From Amaurobius ferox (Eukaryota > Arthropoda > Arachnida > Araneae > Amaurobiidae), in NCBI GenBank assembly GCA_951213105.1, contig OX578144.1, forward strand, positions 86,565,015 through 86,629,014: a DNA stretch of 64,000 bases, given 5' to 3'. The notes beneath the pieces are model-generated. The model had not been told where the DNA came from. It did not search any database and saw only the letters and a list, made by a program, of their open reading frames with translations. Of this stretch, positions 48,496-59,920 are shown piece by piece. The position numbers were made by a program, and so were the translations under genes. Every line of letters begins with the position of its first letter. The first letter of the stretch is position 1.

Positions 48496-49410
48496 TGTAA
48501 CACAATATTTGTATTACATGTTACATTCCAATTACGGATGCCAACCTAGCCATTTCGAAATTCCAATTGCGGATGACAACCTAGTTAATGAGCTATTTAA
48601 ATGCTGCGGAGGGAGCCAATGGCAATACAAACATAAATAAGCAGCGCATCCCCTTCTTCACTTCAACGAATCAACAACAACACTACAATGTGAAAAGAAA
48701 AAGCTTGGCGAGAATGTTCTAGAACTTTACACAGATGCAATTTCGACAGCGTCCTAGACGCACCTGAAGTTTTTGGTAGTCGTCTTAAAACTTTCGAACG
48801 AGTCAGCATCATGTTTTTGGTTTTTGTGAAAAAAGTGTCTGTAGATTGTGAGCAATAGAATGGTAGCCTGCGCAAGTACGCGAAGTGCAACGATTTTTCC
48901 ACATCATTGAGATGGCACGAATATGCACGTAACAAAGAGTAAAGGTAACCAACTTTCAATTGTCACTATTAGCACGGAAGGCACACCTTTAACGATTATC
49001 AAAATAATTGACTACCAGTTCGTATGAGTATACCATATGAACGAGTTCGTAAATATTGAACTATAAGAACCATTCTTTATCGCTTGTTTAAAGGAAACTG
49101 TTTTTTTAAGAAATTTAAGTCAAAGTATTATGTGTGTAAATATATATATATATATTAATGTAATATTGTTAGTATCATGTGTCTTTAATAATTGATTTAA
49201 TTATAGCATAGTTACTCCAGATATAATAGATATCTATTAAGTAAAATATTAAAATAAATTGAGCAATTAAGCATGTGTGTTTCTTTATGTTTTGTGTGTT
49301 CGTAGTCCGAGCTTGAGAACCGGGAGCTTACATGCTCCACCCTTAGTGGCGGCATCATAGGTACGTCCTATACTGGTAATTTTTGATAAGGACAATTTTA
49401 CCTTATGACA
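48496..49410 (+). repeat. 5' LTR (915 bp)
   Basis: Begins TGTAACACAATA and ends CCTTATGACA. Compared with the 3' LTR I count three substitutions: c/g at 48730, t/c at 48898 and c/t at 49175. A TATTTAA box lies at 48594-48600 and an AATAAA signal at 49253-49258. The latter is followed by a TG-rich stretch (49273-49310), which fits a poly(A) site and sets the R/U5 border near 49280 (inference). The 98-codon minus-strand frame recurs in the 3' LTR and shows no domain. Confidence 0.95.
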
Positions 49411-49786
49411 TGATGTCGCCGCGCGAATTGGTGCCGTATGTGGTCAAGCTCGGAGAGAATTAATTTTCATAAGAGAAAGTAAAAAATATAAGTAAAAGGC
49501 AAAATTAAATTTAATAATAAGTTTGAATATAATATTGAATTTAATAATGAGTTTGAATATAATATCAAATTTAATAATGAGTTTGAATATAAAACTGAAT
49601 TTAATAATAAGCGGAATGTAATATTGAATTTAACAATGAATTTAATAATGAGATATAACTCAGTAGAATGATAAGAAAATGCATGAAAATGATAATTTAA
49701 ATATGTATTATATGATTGTATATATATGTATGTATTAGCATAAATATTTAATATAGAGTCAGAATTGTATAACAGTGTATTAAATC
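49411..49786 (+). other. Leader with candidate primer-binding site and 31-bp repeats
   Basis: Directly after the LTR comes 'tgatgtcgccgcgcgaattg', then 'tggtgccgtatgtggtc' (49429-49445). TGGTGCC could pair with a tRNA 3' end (GGCACCA), but it starts 18 bases from the LTR, further than usual, so the primer site is uncertain. From about 49505 to 49650 a unit like 'aatttaataatgagtttgaa' is repeated about five times, partly degenerate. No open frame. Confidence 0.5.
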
Positions 49787-50890
49787 ATGGCGCCGAATAA
49801 AACTAGGCAAACAAATAAAAGAGCGAGGCAAGATCCGCCGATTAATGTAAATAGCAGTATAACAGATAGTTCGGCAAATAACGCGATCCAGATACAGATG
49901 CCCGCAAATCAAGCGCAGCAAAATACATCGTTGTCAATTATGCAGATGTTGCCATCATTTGATGGACAAAAAGAAAATAATGTCAATTGCTTTATCATGC
50001 AATTTAAGGAAATAGCGGAGTTAACATCATGGTCCGAACAAGAGAAAATTATAATTGTCAAATCAAGATTAAAGGGAAAGGCTCAACAATTTCTAGCAGA
50101 AAATATTGCTCTGCAAAAGGAAAAATCATATGAAAAATTCATGGAGTCATTAAAAAACAAATTTGAAAGGAAACAAACATTAGTGCAAAAACACAACAAT
50201 TTTAACAATCTGAAACATTTACCAAATATGACAATTAAGGAACTTGCACAAGAAATCGAAAACCAGGCGATAATTTTTCTAGAAGTAGATGAAACAATGG
50301 ACGCAAATGTAAAAAAAATTACAGAGAAAATTAAACTCACCAAATTTTTACAGATAGTCAGAGAAGATTTAAGAACAGAAATAAAAAAAAATGACCCGAA
50401 AACCTTTGACGAAGCAGTGAAAATAGCTGAGGTGATAGAATCCGCATTGGAGGAAGATAGTGATTGTATAAATAGTATGGAAATAGAAAATAAAATAATT
50501 GAGAATGTGGAAATAAATCATGTAAAAGCTGAAAATACTGCAGAAAAGCCGCCACAGAAATTCTGTATAGCGTGCGGTCGCAACAATCACTGGATGTCCG
50601 AATGCTATATGCTTCATAAAGTACAAGACAATTTAAAAAGGGCGATGACAAATGGAAATAACATTCAGGAAACTACCAATTTTCAACAAAGACCCACTAT
50701 TCAAAATAATTATGCACACTATAGTAGGGCGAATTTCAGAAGAGGTAATTTCATAAATAACCGGGGAATACGGCGGCGTGCAGGAAATAACAGACAATTT
50801 CAAAGTAATAACAGAAGATCATATCAGAATAATGGACCACATTATGAAAGCAATCATAGGCAATATCAGAATAATGAATATTTAAACTAA
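49787..50890 (+). CDS. gag: Gag (capsid/nucleocapsid) of the LTR retrotransposon
   Basis: A 367-codon frame from ATG in a good context (aatcATGG) to TAA. Gag forms the cytoplasmic particle that packages the element RNA (family knowledge). Residues 1-50 are Q/N-rich with a basic stretch. From about residue 55 (LPSFDG) to 225 the pattern is that of a retrotransposon capsid domain, including 'LKGKAQQFL' and 'KELAQEIE'. One perfect zinc knuckle CX2CX4HX4C follows (C260, C263, H268, C273), for RNA binding. The tail (about 305-367) is rich in R, N and Q with RRG-like motifs, typical of nucleocapsid. The stop codon immediately follows the heptamer T TTA AAC, so part of translation probably shifts into pol. 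No disabling change was seen. Confidence 0.93.
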   Translation: MAPNKTRQTNKRARQDPPINVNSSITDSSANNAIQIQMPANQAQQNTSLSIMQMLPSFDGQKENNVNCFIMQFKEIAELTSWSEQEKIIIVKSRLKGKAQQFLAENIALQKEKSYEKFMESLKNKFERKQTLVQKHNNFNNLKHLPNMTIKELAQEIENQAIIFLEVDETMDANVKKITEKIKLTKFLQIVREDLRTEIKKNDPKTFDEAVKIAEVIESALEEDSDCINSMEIENKIIENVEINHVKAENTAEKPPQKFCIACGRNNHWMSECYMLHKVQDNLKRAMTNGNNIQETTNFQQRPTIQNNYAHYSRANFRRGNFINNRGIRRRAGNNRQFQSNNRRSYQNNGPHYESNHRQYQNNEYLN

Positions 50891-50956
50891 GAAAGGGACC
50901 TCGAAATAAAAGACATATAGAAAGTTATAAGGCATCAAATAAGGATTCGAGATCCC
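50881..50956 (+). promoter_or_regulatory. Predicted -1 ribosomal frameshift signal (TTTAAAC plus stem)
   Basis: The heptamer at 50881-50887 is in the gag phase as T TTA AAC, a classical X XXY YYZ slippery site, with the gag TAA as the very next codon. After 7 bases, 50895-50905 (GGGACCTCGAA) can pair with 50946-50956 (TTCGAGATCCC): 10 pairs and one C/A mismatch, with a 40-nt loop. The pol frame has a stop at 50875-50877 and is open from 50878, so the shift must occur within this window of about 10 bases. Spacing and design match known -1 signals; function is inferred. Confidence 0.85.
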
Positions 50957-53900
50957 ATAAAATTGCAAGCAAAATTAATAAGGATGCACAAAATTTAAAT
51001 GAACATCTACTGAATTCAACATATGGACAGAGTGACGCATTGCCAATGATTAACATTAATTTAGAAAATATAAAAACAGTGGCTCTCATAGATAGTGGCG
51101 CAAGTGTCACTTTATTATCAGATAACATTTTTCAAAAAATCAAAAATAAAATTAAAATTAACTATTTATCTAGACAAGTAAAAATACAGACTATGACCAA
51201 AGAAAACATTCAATTTTCAAAATGCATCAGCTTTAGCTTTAAAATTGAAAACAAAAGATGCAAAAATTCTTTTTTCATAACTAAACAATTAAACAACACA
51301 CCCTATGAAATAATCTTAGGATTTGATTTTCTCAAAAATCTTCATGCCATAATTGACACATATAAATTAATATTAAAGTTTGTCAAAGAATCCATATCTA
51401 TACCATTTCAAGACAAAAGTCAGAAAAAAGCACAGGAACCAGAAAATAATTATACAAGAGTTGAACATATTCAATGCTTAAATGCAAGCTTAGCGCATAA
51501 AATTAAATTACTACCTAAAGAAACAAAATCAATAAAATTAAAATTAAATGAAAACCATTTTGAGGATAAGGAGGTATTGTTAAATATTACAAATTCATTA
51601 AAAGATTTACACGCTGAGCATTCTTTACATTATGTAAATAATAGAACATTTATTTCTACTCTTTTAACAAACAAAACAGAAGAAGAGATTCATCTAAATA
51701 AAAATATGATATTTGGTACTGTAACACCGCAGTTTGAAATTTATGAAGAGAAACATGATACTGATAAAATTTTACAGATTAACAATATCGAAAGCTTAAA
51801 TGATCCACAAAAAATGGACATTTCAGCGTTACGAAAAGCGGAATTAACACCGCAAGATTTTAAACTAGATCACTTACAAGAAAATGAAAAACATATATTG
51901 CTAAAATTACTGTTACAAAATTATGATGTATTTTCGAAATCATACAAAACGCTGGGAATGACGGAAGAAATAGTACCGGAATTTAATTTACTACACCAAT
52001 ACCCAATTCAGTGTAAACCTTATCCCTTGCCAAAAATGTTAAAACCTGTACTCGAAAGTGAGATAAAACAATTGTGTGAAGCTGGAATTATAGAAAAATC
52101 TACAAGTAATTATGCGTTCCCATGCTTATTGATAAAGAAGAAAGCCAGTATTAATAGTAATAATGCCAATAAAGAACAAAAATATCGTTTAGCCGTAGAT
52201 TACAGGCTACTTAATCAAATTACTGAATTACTGCCCGTAAATATTGGTAAAATTAGCGACATTCTGCACAACATCGCAGGCCACAAATTATATACTGTAA
52301 TTGATTTAAAAGCCGCGTTTTTTCAGATAAAAATCAAACCTGAATATGGGTCGATACTCACATTCGTAACGAAGGAAGCCGCCTATAGCCCTAATAGAAT
52401 GCCTTTTGGCGCAAAAAACTCATCAGCCTATTTCTCATTACTAATGATGAAATGCTTAGGAGATTTAAAAGATCAGAAAATTGAATTTTATTTAGATGAT
52501 ATAGTAATTGCCGCAAATTCATTCGAGAAAATGTTGGAGAAATTAAAAACGGTATTTTCGAGATTAGCTAAATTTGGTTTAACCATTGACCCTTCAAAAT
52601 TACAAATGTGTAAAGAGAACATTAAATTTCTAGGATTTAAAATAAGTAAGGAAGGCATAACACCTTCAGATGATAATGTACAGAAAATAACGAATTTCCC
52701 TGTGCCAACGACAGTAAAAAAAGTAAAATCATTTTTAGGTTTATGTAATTATTTTAGGCAGATCATACCAAATTTTTCTGAACTATGCAATCCTTTAATT
52801 GAATTAACAAAGAAAGATAAAAAATTTATATGGACGGAGAAATGCGAAGAAGCGTTTGTAACATTGCAAAACGCGATTTTATCGAAACCGGTAGTCAAGG
52901 CAGCTGATATGTCAAAGCCGTTCTTTTTGTCAACTGATTGTTCAAAAGTAGCCGCGTCAGGAATTTTACTTCAATCAGTGAACGGAAATTTTCATCCTAT
53001 CGAGTATTATAGCAGGAAACTTTCAGACAGTGAAAAGAAATATCCGAGCATGAAACTAGAATTGCTAGCAATTCACGACGCTATAATACATTTCAAAGAT
53101 TTTTTATATGGTACGCATTTTACGGTGTTTACTGATTCTAAAGCGTTAACGCACTTTATTAATTTGGAAAAACAAAATTCTGATTTAATCGCAAGATGGT
53201 TATTAAATTTACAACAATATTCATTTGACATCAAATACATTAAAGGACAAGATAATCCCAGTGATTTTATGTCACGCCAAATTTTTTCTGAACAAACTAA
53301 GACTAAATTAATAAATAACATTATTGCTAATGACAGCGCTATAACAATAGCCAAAATTTTAGAAGAGCAAGCAAAAGATAGAGAGATAAAGAAAATTATT
53401 AACGGACTAAATGCAAAATGTAAACAGCCAAAATATGTAAATAAATACTATAAAGATGTAAATACGGGTTTAATTATGATAAAGACTGCTAGATATATCA
53501 GAAATCCTATGCAAAACGACAGAATTCTAATACCTCACAGTCTAAAATTCGCAGTTATTGAGTTAGCTCATACACCACATTTTGGAGTTGAAAAAACCTA
53601 TCAAATTCTGAATAGAAAGTATTACTGGAAAGGAGCATACAGTGATGTAAAGAATTTTTGCGCATCATGTGATGCATGTTTATGTTACAAAAATAAGGCT
53701 ATAAGACCTATGCCATTACAACATGTGCCACGTCCATGTCAACAAAATCACACGGTGGCATTAGACATTGTAGGGAAGCTACCGAGAAGTAACGGACAGC
53801 ACGAGTACATCATAACGATGATAGACCATTACTCGAGATTCCTGGAGGCAGTACCCGTGAGAAATATTACAACTGCGAGTGTATTACAGGTCCTAACGAA

Positions 53901-54723
53901 TTGGATTTCACAAAATGGCGTTCCTATGTGGCTGCTGACCGATAATGCTCGGCAACTGAAAAGCGAGGAATTTAAAAAATTCGCAGAGCAACATGGTATA
54001 AAATTGAAATATACTTCAATTTACAAACCCAGCTCAAATGCAATTTTAGAAAGAAGCCACTTGGGAATAAAAAATTCTTTGGCAGCAATGGCTGACCAAA
54101 CATTTAATTGGCACAAAGTCTTGCCATATGTAAAATTATTTCATAATGCAACACCCAGCGCAAATATAGACCACAGTCCCGCTATTTTGTTTCTTACCAG
54201 AGATTTGAAATTACCCGGAGAAAATAATCTGGAAATAGCGGACCCGGATGACAGTCCGAATTTAACTAAAACTGAATATGATAATGACGTCAATGAAGCA
54301 CTTACTTTAGCGGAAAAAATTAATAGATATACAAAACGAAAACAAATTCAAGCCCAAAGTCGCCAAGAAAGAATTTTTAAAAGAGGTAGACAGCAGAAAT
54401 TATTAAAAGGACAAATTGTATATTTAAAAAACCTCAGACCCACCACAGCATTACAAAAAAAATTTCAAGGACCATTTCGCATCGTAAAGGTGATCCGTAA
54501 CAATAATTACGCTATCACACCTATGAACGATCCAAATAAAAAATGGATAGTTGTTCACGCGAATAAATTATATAAAGCAGATCCGCGTAAAAAGTATTTA
54601 CAAAGTAAACAAACACGGCGAACTGTTGACAGAAGTCAATCGCATGTAAACAAAGAATATAACGCCAATAATCCAAATGATGGGAGTACTAGACGTTATA
54701 ATCTAAGGACACGCAAAAAATAG
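50881..54723 (+). CDS. pol: Pol polyprotein: protease, RT, RNase H, integrase
   Basis: About 1,280 codons, entered by -1 frameshift at 50881-50887 (first in-frame ATG only at 51046). Aspartic protease: DSGA with Asp at 51091 and 'ILGFDFL' near 51313. RT: 'LAVDYR' at 52189, first catalytic Asp in 'VIDLKAAF' at 52303, and FYLDD at 52486-52500. RNase H: 'STDCSK' Asp at 52936 and 'FTDSKALTHF' near 53130. Integrase: zinc-binding 'AHTPHFG' then 'CASCDAC' (about 53568-53682). The catalytic triad is Asp 53764, Asp 53941 and Glu 54049, i.e. D-X58-D-X35-E, as expected. The C-terminus ends in a basic 'YNLRTRKK'. The GNQF-type sequence usual after the second integrase Asp is here 'DNARQL'. No internal stop or frameshift. 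It processes Gag, copies the RNA and inserts the cDNA (family knowledge). Confidence 0.95.
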   Translation, partial: FKLRKGPRNKRHIESYKASNKDSRSHKIASKINKDAQNLNEHLLNSTYGQSDALPMININLENIKTVALIDSGASVTLLSDNIFQKIKNKIKINYLSRQVKIQTMTKENIQFSKCISFSFKIENKRCKNSFFITKQLNNTPYEIILGFDFLKNLHAIIDTYKLILKFVKESISIPFQDKSQKKAQEPENNYTRVEHIQCLNASLAHKIKLLPKETKSIKLKLNENHFEDKEVLLNITNSLKDLHAEHSLHYVNNRTFISTLLTNKTEEEIHLNKNMIFGTVTPQFEIYEEKHDTDKILQINNIESLNDPQKMDISALRKAELTPQDFKLDHLQENEKHILLKLLLQNYDVFSKSYKTLGMTEEIVPEFNLLHQYPIQCKPYPLPKMLKPVLESEIKQLCEAGIIEKSTSNYAFPCLLIKKKASINSNNANKEQKYRLAVDYRLLNQITELLPVNIGKISDILHNIAGHKLYTVIDLKAAFFQIKIKPEYGSILTFVTKEAAYSPNRMPFGAKNSSAYFSLLMMKCLGDLKDQKIEFYLDDIVIAANSFEKMLEKLKTVFSRLAKFGLTIDPSKLQMCKENIKFLGFKISKEGITPSDDNVQKITNFPVPTTVKKVKSFLGLCNYFRQIIPNFSELCNPLIELTKKDKKFIWTEKCEEAFVTLQNAILSKPVVKAADMSKPFFLSTDCSKVAASGILLQSVNGNFHPIEYYSRKLSDSEKKYPSMKLELLAIHDAIIHFKDFLYGTHFTVFTDSKALTHFINLEKQNSDLIARWLLNLQQYSFDIKYIKGQDNPSDFMSRQIFSEQTKTKLINNIIANDSAITIAKILEEQAKDREIKKIINGLNAKCKQPKYVNKYYKDVNTGLIMIKTARYIRNPMQNDRILIPHSLKFAVIELAHTPHFGVEKTYQILNRKYYWKGAYSDVKNFCASCDACLCYKNKAIRPMPLQHVPRPCQQNHTVALDIVGKLPRSNGQHEYIITMIDHYSRFLEAVPVRNITTASVLQVLTNWISQNGVPMWLLTDNARQLKSEEFKKFAEQHGIKLKYTSIYKPSSNAILERSHLGIKNSLAAMADQTFNWHKVLPYVKLFHNATPSANIDHSPAILFLTRDLKLPGENNLEIADPDDSPNLTKTEYDNDVNEALTLAEKINRYTKRKQIQAQSRQERIFKRGRQQKLLKGQIVYLKNLRPTTALQKKFQGPFRIVKVIRNNNYAITPMNDPNKKWIVVHANKLYKADPRKKYLQSKQTRRTVDRSQSHVNKEYNANNPNDGSTRRYNLRTRKK

Positions 54724-57700
54724 TATTCGAAAGCAAAATAATATAAAAAGTAAAAAAAAAAAAAAAAAAAATTTAAAATTGTCTGCTAAATTAAGTGGAA
54801 AAATTAAAATATTATAAAGCAGAAATAAATAGTAAGTGTATGCAAATAAATGCAGCACAAGGTGTAGAGCCAGTGAATTCAAAAATAAAATTTGGAAAAG
54901 TTTTACAGTATGTGTAATATTATACAATAATGTTAAAATTAATTCAAATGATATTCTGCAAAATAATTTTTTTTAGTATTCTACAATAGTTATTGAATAT
55001 TTTAAAAGATATTCTGCAATATTGTTTTACGATTCTACAATAAAATTAAAATTAATTGGAAAGCTTTCTACAAGATGTGTAGCAGTCTATAATGATTTTT
55101 AAATTAAATTAGAGGGTATTATAAAATATATTAGTTTCCTACAATATTTTGAAAGTAAATTGGAAAGCATTTTGAAATAATTTTGGTAGTCTACAGTAAA
55201 TGTAAAAATTAAGTTGGAAGGTAGTCTACAAATAGATATTTTTGGTTAATGTAAAGAAAATGAATATAATTATAATAATAGAAAATTTATGTAGATAGAG
55301 CAACTTTCAAAATTAAGTGATAAATAAGTAAATAGACAACAAGTGTGTTACAAATAGCATAGTGCCACAATATGTGCAAAACATAGGGCAGCAAAAGTAT
55401 ATGGTTATTTTAGTATGTATTGTGTATTGTATATTATGTATGGTATATTGTGAAAACTGTAGTGTTGAGGAAAAGTGTGTAGTAGTGAAGACTTAGTGTG
55501 AGGATAGGCATGATAGTTATCCAAAATGCACGGTAGTCAACAAAATCGCAAAATTAAATAAAACTTTAAAAAAATTGTCTGGAGAAAGGCAAGTCCAGCG
55601 GATAGGAATTTTTAAATCATGGATTTTTCTGCAACAACAGCAACAAAAAAAGAACAGTAGGAAAGTTTATCAGCGGGTTGACTGGTTAGCAGTAATGTTG
55701 TCAATAAGTATCAACGTGTACAACGTAAAAGTATTAGCGCCAGCCCATTTTATTAAAATTATCAGCGTTTCATCAAGTAGCAGTACAGCAAAATTAAAAA
55801 GTTATAGATTCTCGTCCCTTTTATGCAAGTAGATATTAAATAAATGAACGGACAATGATAAAAGATAAATAATTTATATGAAAATATAAGTAAAATAAAT
55901 AAATTTAATCTTAGAAAATATAAGTAAAGTAAATAATTCAGTGGACGTAAAAAAAAAAAAAAAAAAAAAGATATCTGAAGTATAAATAATATGTAATACA
56001 ATGATGATTTCAGAAAATTAAAATGTTTGAGAACAAAAAAAAAAACGGAGACTCGGAAAATTTTGAAGTGAAAGAAAATAGTAAATAAATGTTTTTTCCC
56101 TTCCAAACAAAATAAAAATTAGTCTACGTTATAAAAATGGACATTGTCAAATACTATGTAAGTGGGGATAAGAGCAGGGAGATTCACACATACGAACTCG
56201 TACGGCAGTTATTTTGTAAAATAAATATGAGGATTTTGTAAATATGAGGATAAAACAAAAATATAGGTAATAAATAAACATTTATGTATAGATACATAAC
56301 TTATATATAGAGCAATAAATATCAGAAAAAATATGTAGAAGTGATAAATAATACATACAATACCCCTCAATGTTCTAAAATAAAATAAACTAACATGTGT
56401 TGTAAGAAAGAGAGAGAGAGAAATAAATAAATTTTACTTACTTTCAATTTGTATTACTTGTACGGTGACTGATGAATTAAGGGTAGGAGTGTCGTAATAG
56501 GGAGTTGACAATTCAAGAATCTTGATGGTCATGTGTCTTTATTGATAACAAATGATGAATGGCTGTAGAGGTCAACAAGGAAGTGGCAAATTTTGTTTCC
56601 AATGGTAACATGCTGATGAAGTATATGCACTGTTTCATTTGTCTTGTACGGGTCTTGAAAAAATTGTATAACATAATTAATAAAATGCAAAATAAAGTCA
56701 TGGAACATGGTAAATGCAAGTATATAATATTCAAAATCATAAAAGTATTAATTAAATACCTCATAAAAAGCTGACAGAATAAAAGCAAAATCATAAATAA
56801 ATAAATAAATAAAAGTGTGAAGTCAAAATAAACACTCACAGATGATGTAAATAATAATTAGTAAATTAATAAATATATATTTCATAAATAGTGTATACAG
56901 ACCTTTTACAAAAACACGCAATCTGGAAAACAAAATAAAAGTTAATTACATAAATGGATTAATAAACTTGAAGAAGTAAGAGTAGTTTACTAGCCTTCAC
57001 AGTCAGCGTAACAGTTCCATATATGGCCATTGTACGGCGAAAGCTATTCACCTTCAAAATAAATAGACAGGCAAAAAAAATAAACATCGGAGAAAATCTC
57101 CCATGCATAGTACGAGAATAATACAAAAAAAAAAAAAAGTTCTATTGTAAGCATACAATAAATGTATCAAAATTTAAAATTATAATTGCAGGCAATTATA
57201 GTTATTTAAAAATACCGGCCGGTATATAAAAAATAAAATACATTAGGAAAACACATTGATTTGTATGTAAATGATAAATGATTGAGTATGTTAATAAATT
57301 ATTGCATTAATTAGACATCACAGTAAATAAAAAAAAAAAAAAGAAATAACAGATAAAATCAAATATGAAAGAATTATATTTAAATAAATAAATATGTAAA
57401 GTTATGCTGAAACGGGAACATAAAGTCAGTTATATCAATAACATAACAAAAGCATGGTATATTCATAATACTACACATAAAATAATATATCACGCGTTGT
57501 TGCAACAAGGGATAAATAAATCCAATAAATTAGAGGTACATGAAATCAAAATAATAATTCAACAGTCAGATCTGTGTTAAGATCATAAGATAATAATAAT
57601 AAAAAATATATATATATATCAAATTAAATAGAATTAATAACAACATATGTAAAATAAATATATAATATGATACACATAAAATATAACTGTAAGTAAATTC

Positions 57701-58991
57701 CTTAAAAGGATACACGTAAAACCTCCCACGTCAATATTAGCTTGCACATTCATCACCGGAAAGTCAAAAGCCCGCGCTTGACAAGACGATACCGCCAAGT
57801 TACACGATAACGATTAAATCTTTAGCGATACATGCAAAAGGCAGTTAAAATCCCTTTTACGTAAGTTTGCGATCTGCAAACATTGAAGACACTCATTCAA
57901 GGCTCGCCGTGGGGGTCAACAGATTCGCAGTTGCCATAGAAACGCGTTGAGGGGAGCAGAGGAAAGCTACGGGTCAAGCGAATTTTTTCTTTTTTTCTTT
58001 TCTCCCTTCCTCCCGTGCAATTATTACACACGAAAGGGCAGTCGTGGAGGAAATTTAAAGTGCGTATTGTGAGATGCACAATATTTTGAAGAGCGAAATG
58101 AGTACATTGATATATATTGATGATATATATGTGATATTTAAAGGCCGCGATGTAATATGATATAAATATGGTGTTCAAAAGAGTCATGATTTATACACAC
58201 AAAAATATATAATATGTTATTCATTGTAACAAATAAGAAATATATACAGCTAAAAAATTGTCGAAAAATTATTTACGTCTGTGAAAATGAGAAATCAAGG
58301 TAATGAATTGTGTATAGTTTAATGTAATGTTGTGAAATTGTATATAAATAGAAATGCAAATAACAATTATGATATAGTCTTCATTTGAAGTGTACAATAG
58401 ACTGTACGAAGCAACATAATGAAAATATAAATATTGAAGTACCGGAACTTTGAAAGTTAAGTCACAGGATGGTGACTCATTCTTCCGTGCTCATGATAAT
58501 TCAATGTGACAATAAGGTGTCTTCCGTGCTCATGATAATTCAATGTGACAATAAGGTGTCTTCCGTGCTCGTGATAATTACATGTGACAATAAGGTGTCT
58601 TCCGTGCTCGTGATAATTCCATGTGACAATATAGTGTGCCTTCCGAACAGTGATAATTTCTTCATGTACATCAATATATGTGTTACTAAGTACGATATAG
58701 TGTGCCTGCCGAACAGTATTAATTTCTTCATGTGCAGCAATATATGTGTCACCAAGTACGATATGGTGTATCTTCCGAACAGTGAGTTCCTTCATTTTAG
58801 TGACATGTCGGTTGTAATGCACCGATATATGTATGTCAATGTTACAATATAGTGTGTCTTACATGCGGTGATCTGCATTTCTGTGACAGATATATGTGCA
58901 GTGGATCAAAGCAACATTTCCACAGTAGCCGCAATGTGTACACATATGTATTCAGTGTAATGTTTACCGTGTGCTGAAATTTTCTCTCTGC
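54724..58991 (+). other. Long non-coding 3' region of the LTR element (4.3 kb)
   Basis: Between the pol stop and the polypurine tract I find no frame above about 130 codons and none with a recognisable envelope, signal peptide plus membrane pattern, or other domain. The stretch is strongly A-rich on the plus strand with A-runs at about 54752, 55947, 56035, 57125 and 57329. There are weak repeats such as 'gtattctacaat' at 54970-55220. Its last part (about 57700-58060) is GC-richer. It may be an untranslated region, a decayed env, or captured foreign DNA. Confidence 0.8.
58482..58860 (+). repeat. Two nested minisatellites (39 bp x4, then about 66 bp x3)
   Basis: The unit 'cttccgtgctcatgataatt' onwards starts at 58482, 58521, 58560 and 58599 (exactly 39 bp). 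It is followed by three units of about 65-67 bp starting with 'ccttccgaacagtgataatt'-like sequence near 58639, 58705 and 58771. The two unit types share 'cttccg', 'gataatt' and 'caatatagtgtg'. Both strands are open across it (127 and 121 codons), which results from unit lengths divisible by or near multiples of three; I do not call a gene. Confidence 0.85.
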
Positions 58992-59005
58992 AAGGGGGGA
59001 TATCA
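58991..59005 (+). promoter_or_regulatory. Polypurine tract (plus-strand primer site)
   Basis: 'aaggggggat' at 58992-59001 ends 4-5 bases before the 3' LTR (tatca, then TGTAACA). Such a G-run next to the LTR is the usual primer for plus-strand DNA synthesis in LTR elements. Confidence 0.8.
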
Positions 59006-59920
59006 TGTAACACAATATTTGTATTACATGTTACATTCCAATTACGGATGCCAACCTAGCCATTTCGAAATTCCAATTGCGGATGACAACCTAGTTAATG
59101 AGCTATTTAAATGCTGCGGAGGGAGCCAATGGCAATACAAACATAAATAAGCAGCGCATCCCCTTCTTCACTTCAACGAATCAACAACAACACTACAATG
59201 TGAAAAGAAAAAGCTTGGCGAGAATGTTCTAGAACTTTAGACAGATGCAATTTCGACAGCGTCCTAGACGCACCTGAAGTTTTTGGTAGTCGTCTTAAAA
59301 CTTTCGAACGAGTCAGCATCATGTTTTTGGTTTTTGTGAAAAAAGTGTCTGTAGATTGTGAGCAATAGAATGGTAGCCTGCGCAAGTACGCGAAGTGCAA
59401 CGATTTTCCCACATCATTGAGATGGCACGAATATGCACGTAACAAAGAGTAAAGGTAACCAACTTTCAATTGTCACTATTAGCACGGAAGGCACACCTTT
59501 AACGATTATCAAAATAATTGACTACCAGTTCGTATGAGTATACCATATGAACGAGTTCGTAAATATTGAACTATAAGAACCATTCTTTATCGCTTGTTTA
59601 AAGGAAACTGTTTTTTTAAGAAATTTAAGTCAAAGTATTATGTGTGTAAATATATATATATATATTAATGTAATATTGTTAGTATTATGTGTCTTTAATA
59701 ATTGATTTAATTATAGCATAGTTACTCCAGATATAATAGATATCTATTAAGTAAAATATTAAAATAAATTGAGCAATTAAGCATGTGTGTTTCTTTATGT
59801 TTTGTGTGTTCGTAGTCCGAGCTTGAGAACCGGGAGCTTACATGCTCCACCCTTAGTGGCGGCATCATAGGTACGTCCTATACTGGTAATTTTTGATAAG
59901 GACAATTTTACCTTATGACA
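59006..59920 (+). repeat. 3' LTR (915 bp)
   Basis: Same length as the 5' LTR and 99.7 % identical by direct reading (3 differences). Ends CCTTATGACA before the GCATG target duplication. Confidence 0.95.

Noticed and set aside
49429..49445. Definite assignment of the primer tRNA
   Set aside because: TGGTGCC fits the end of some tRNAs, but it lies 18 bases from the LTR and the match beyond seven bases could not be verified.
55762..56106. Hydrophobic minus-strand frame as a membrane protein or env
   Set aside because: It is the complement of A-rich DNA, rich in Phe, Leu and Tyr from T-runs, and opposite to the element's coding strand.
58457..58852. Repeat-protein gene next to the 3' LTR
   Set aside because: Open frames exist on both strands because of the 39-bp unit length. 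There is no conserved start or domain and degeneration follows DNA units, not codons.
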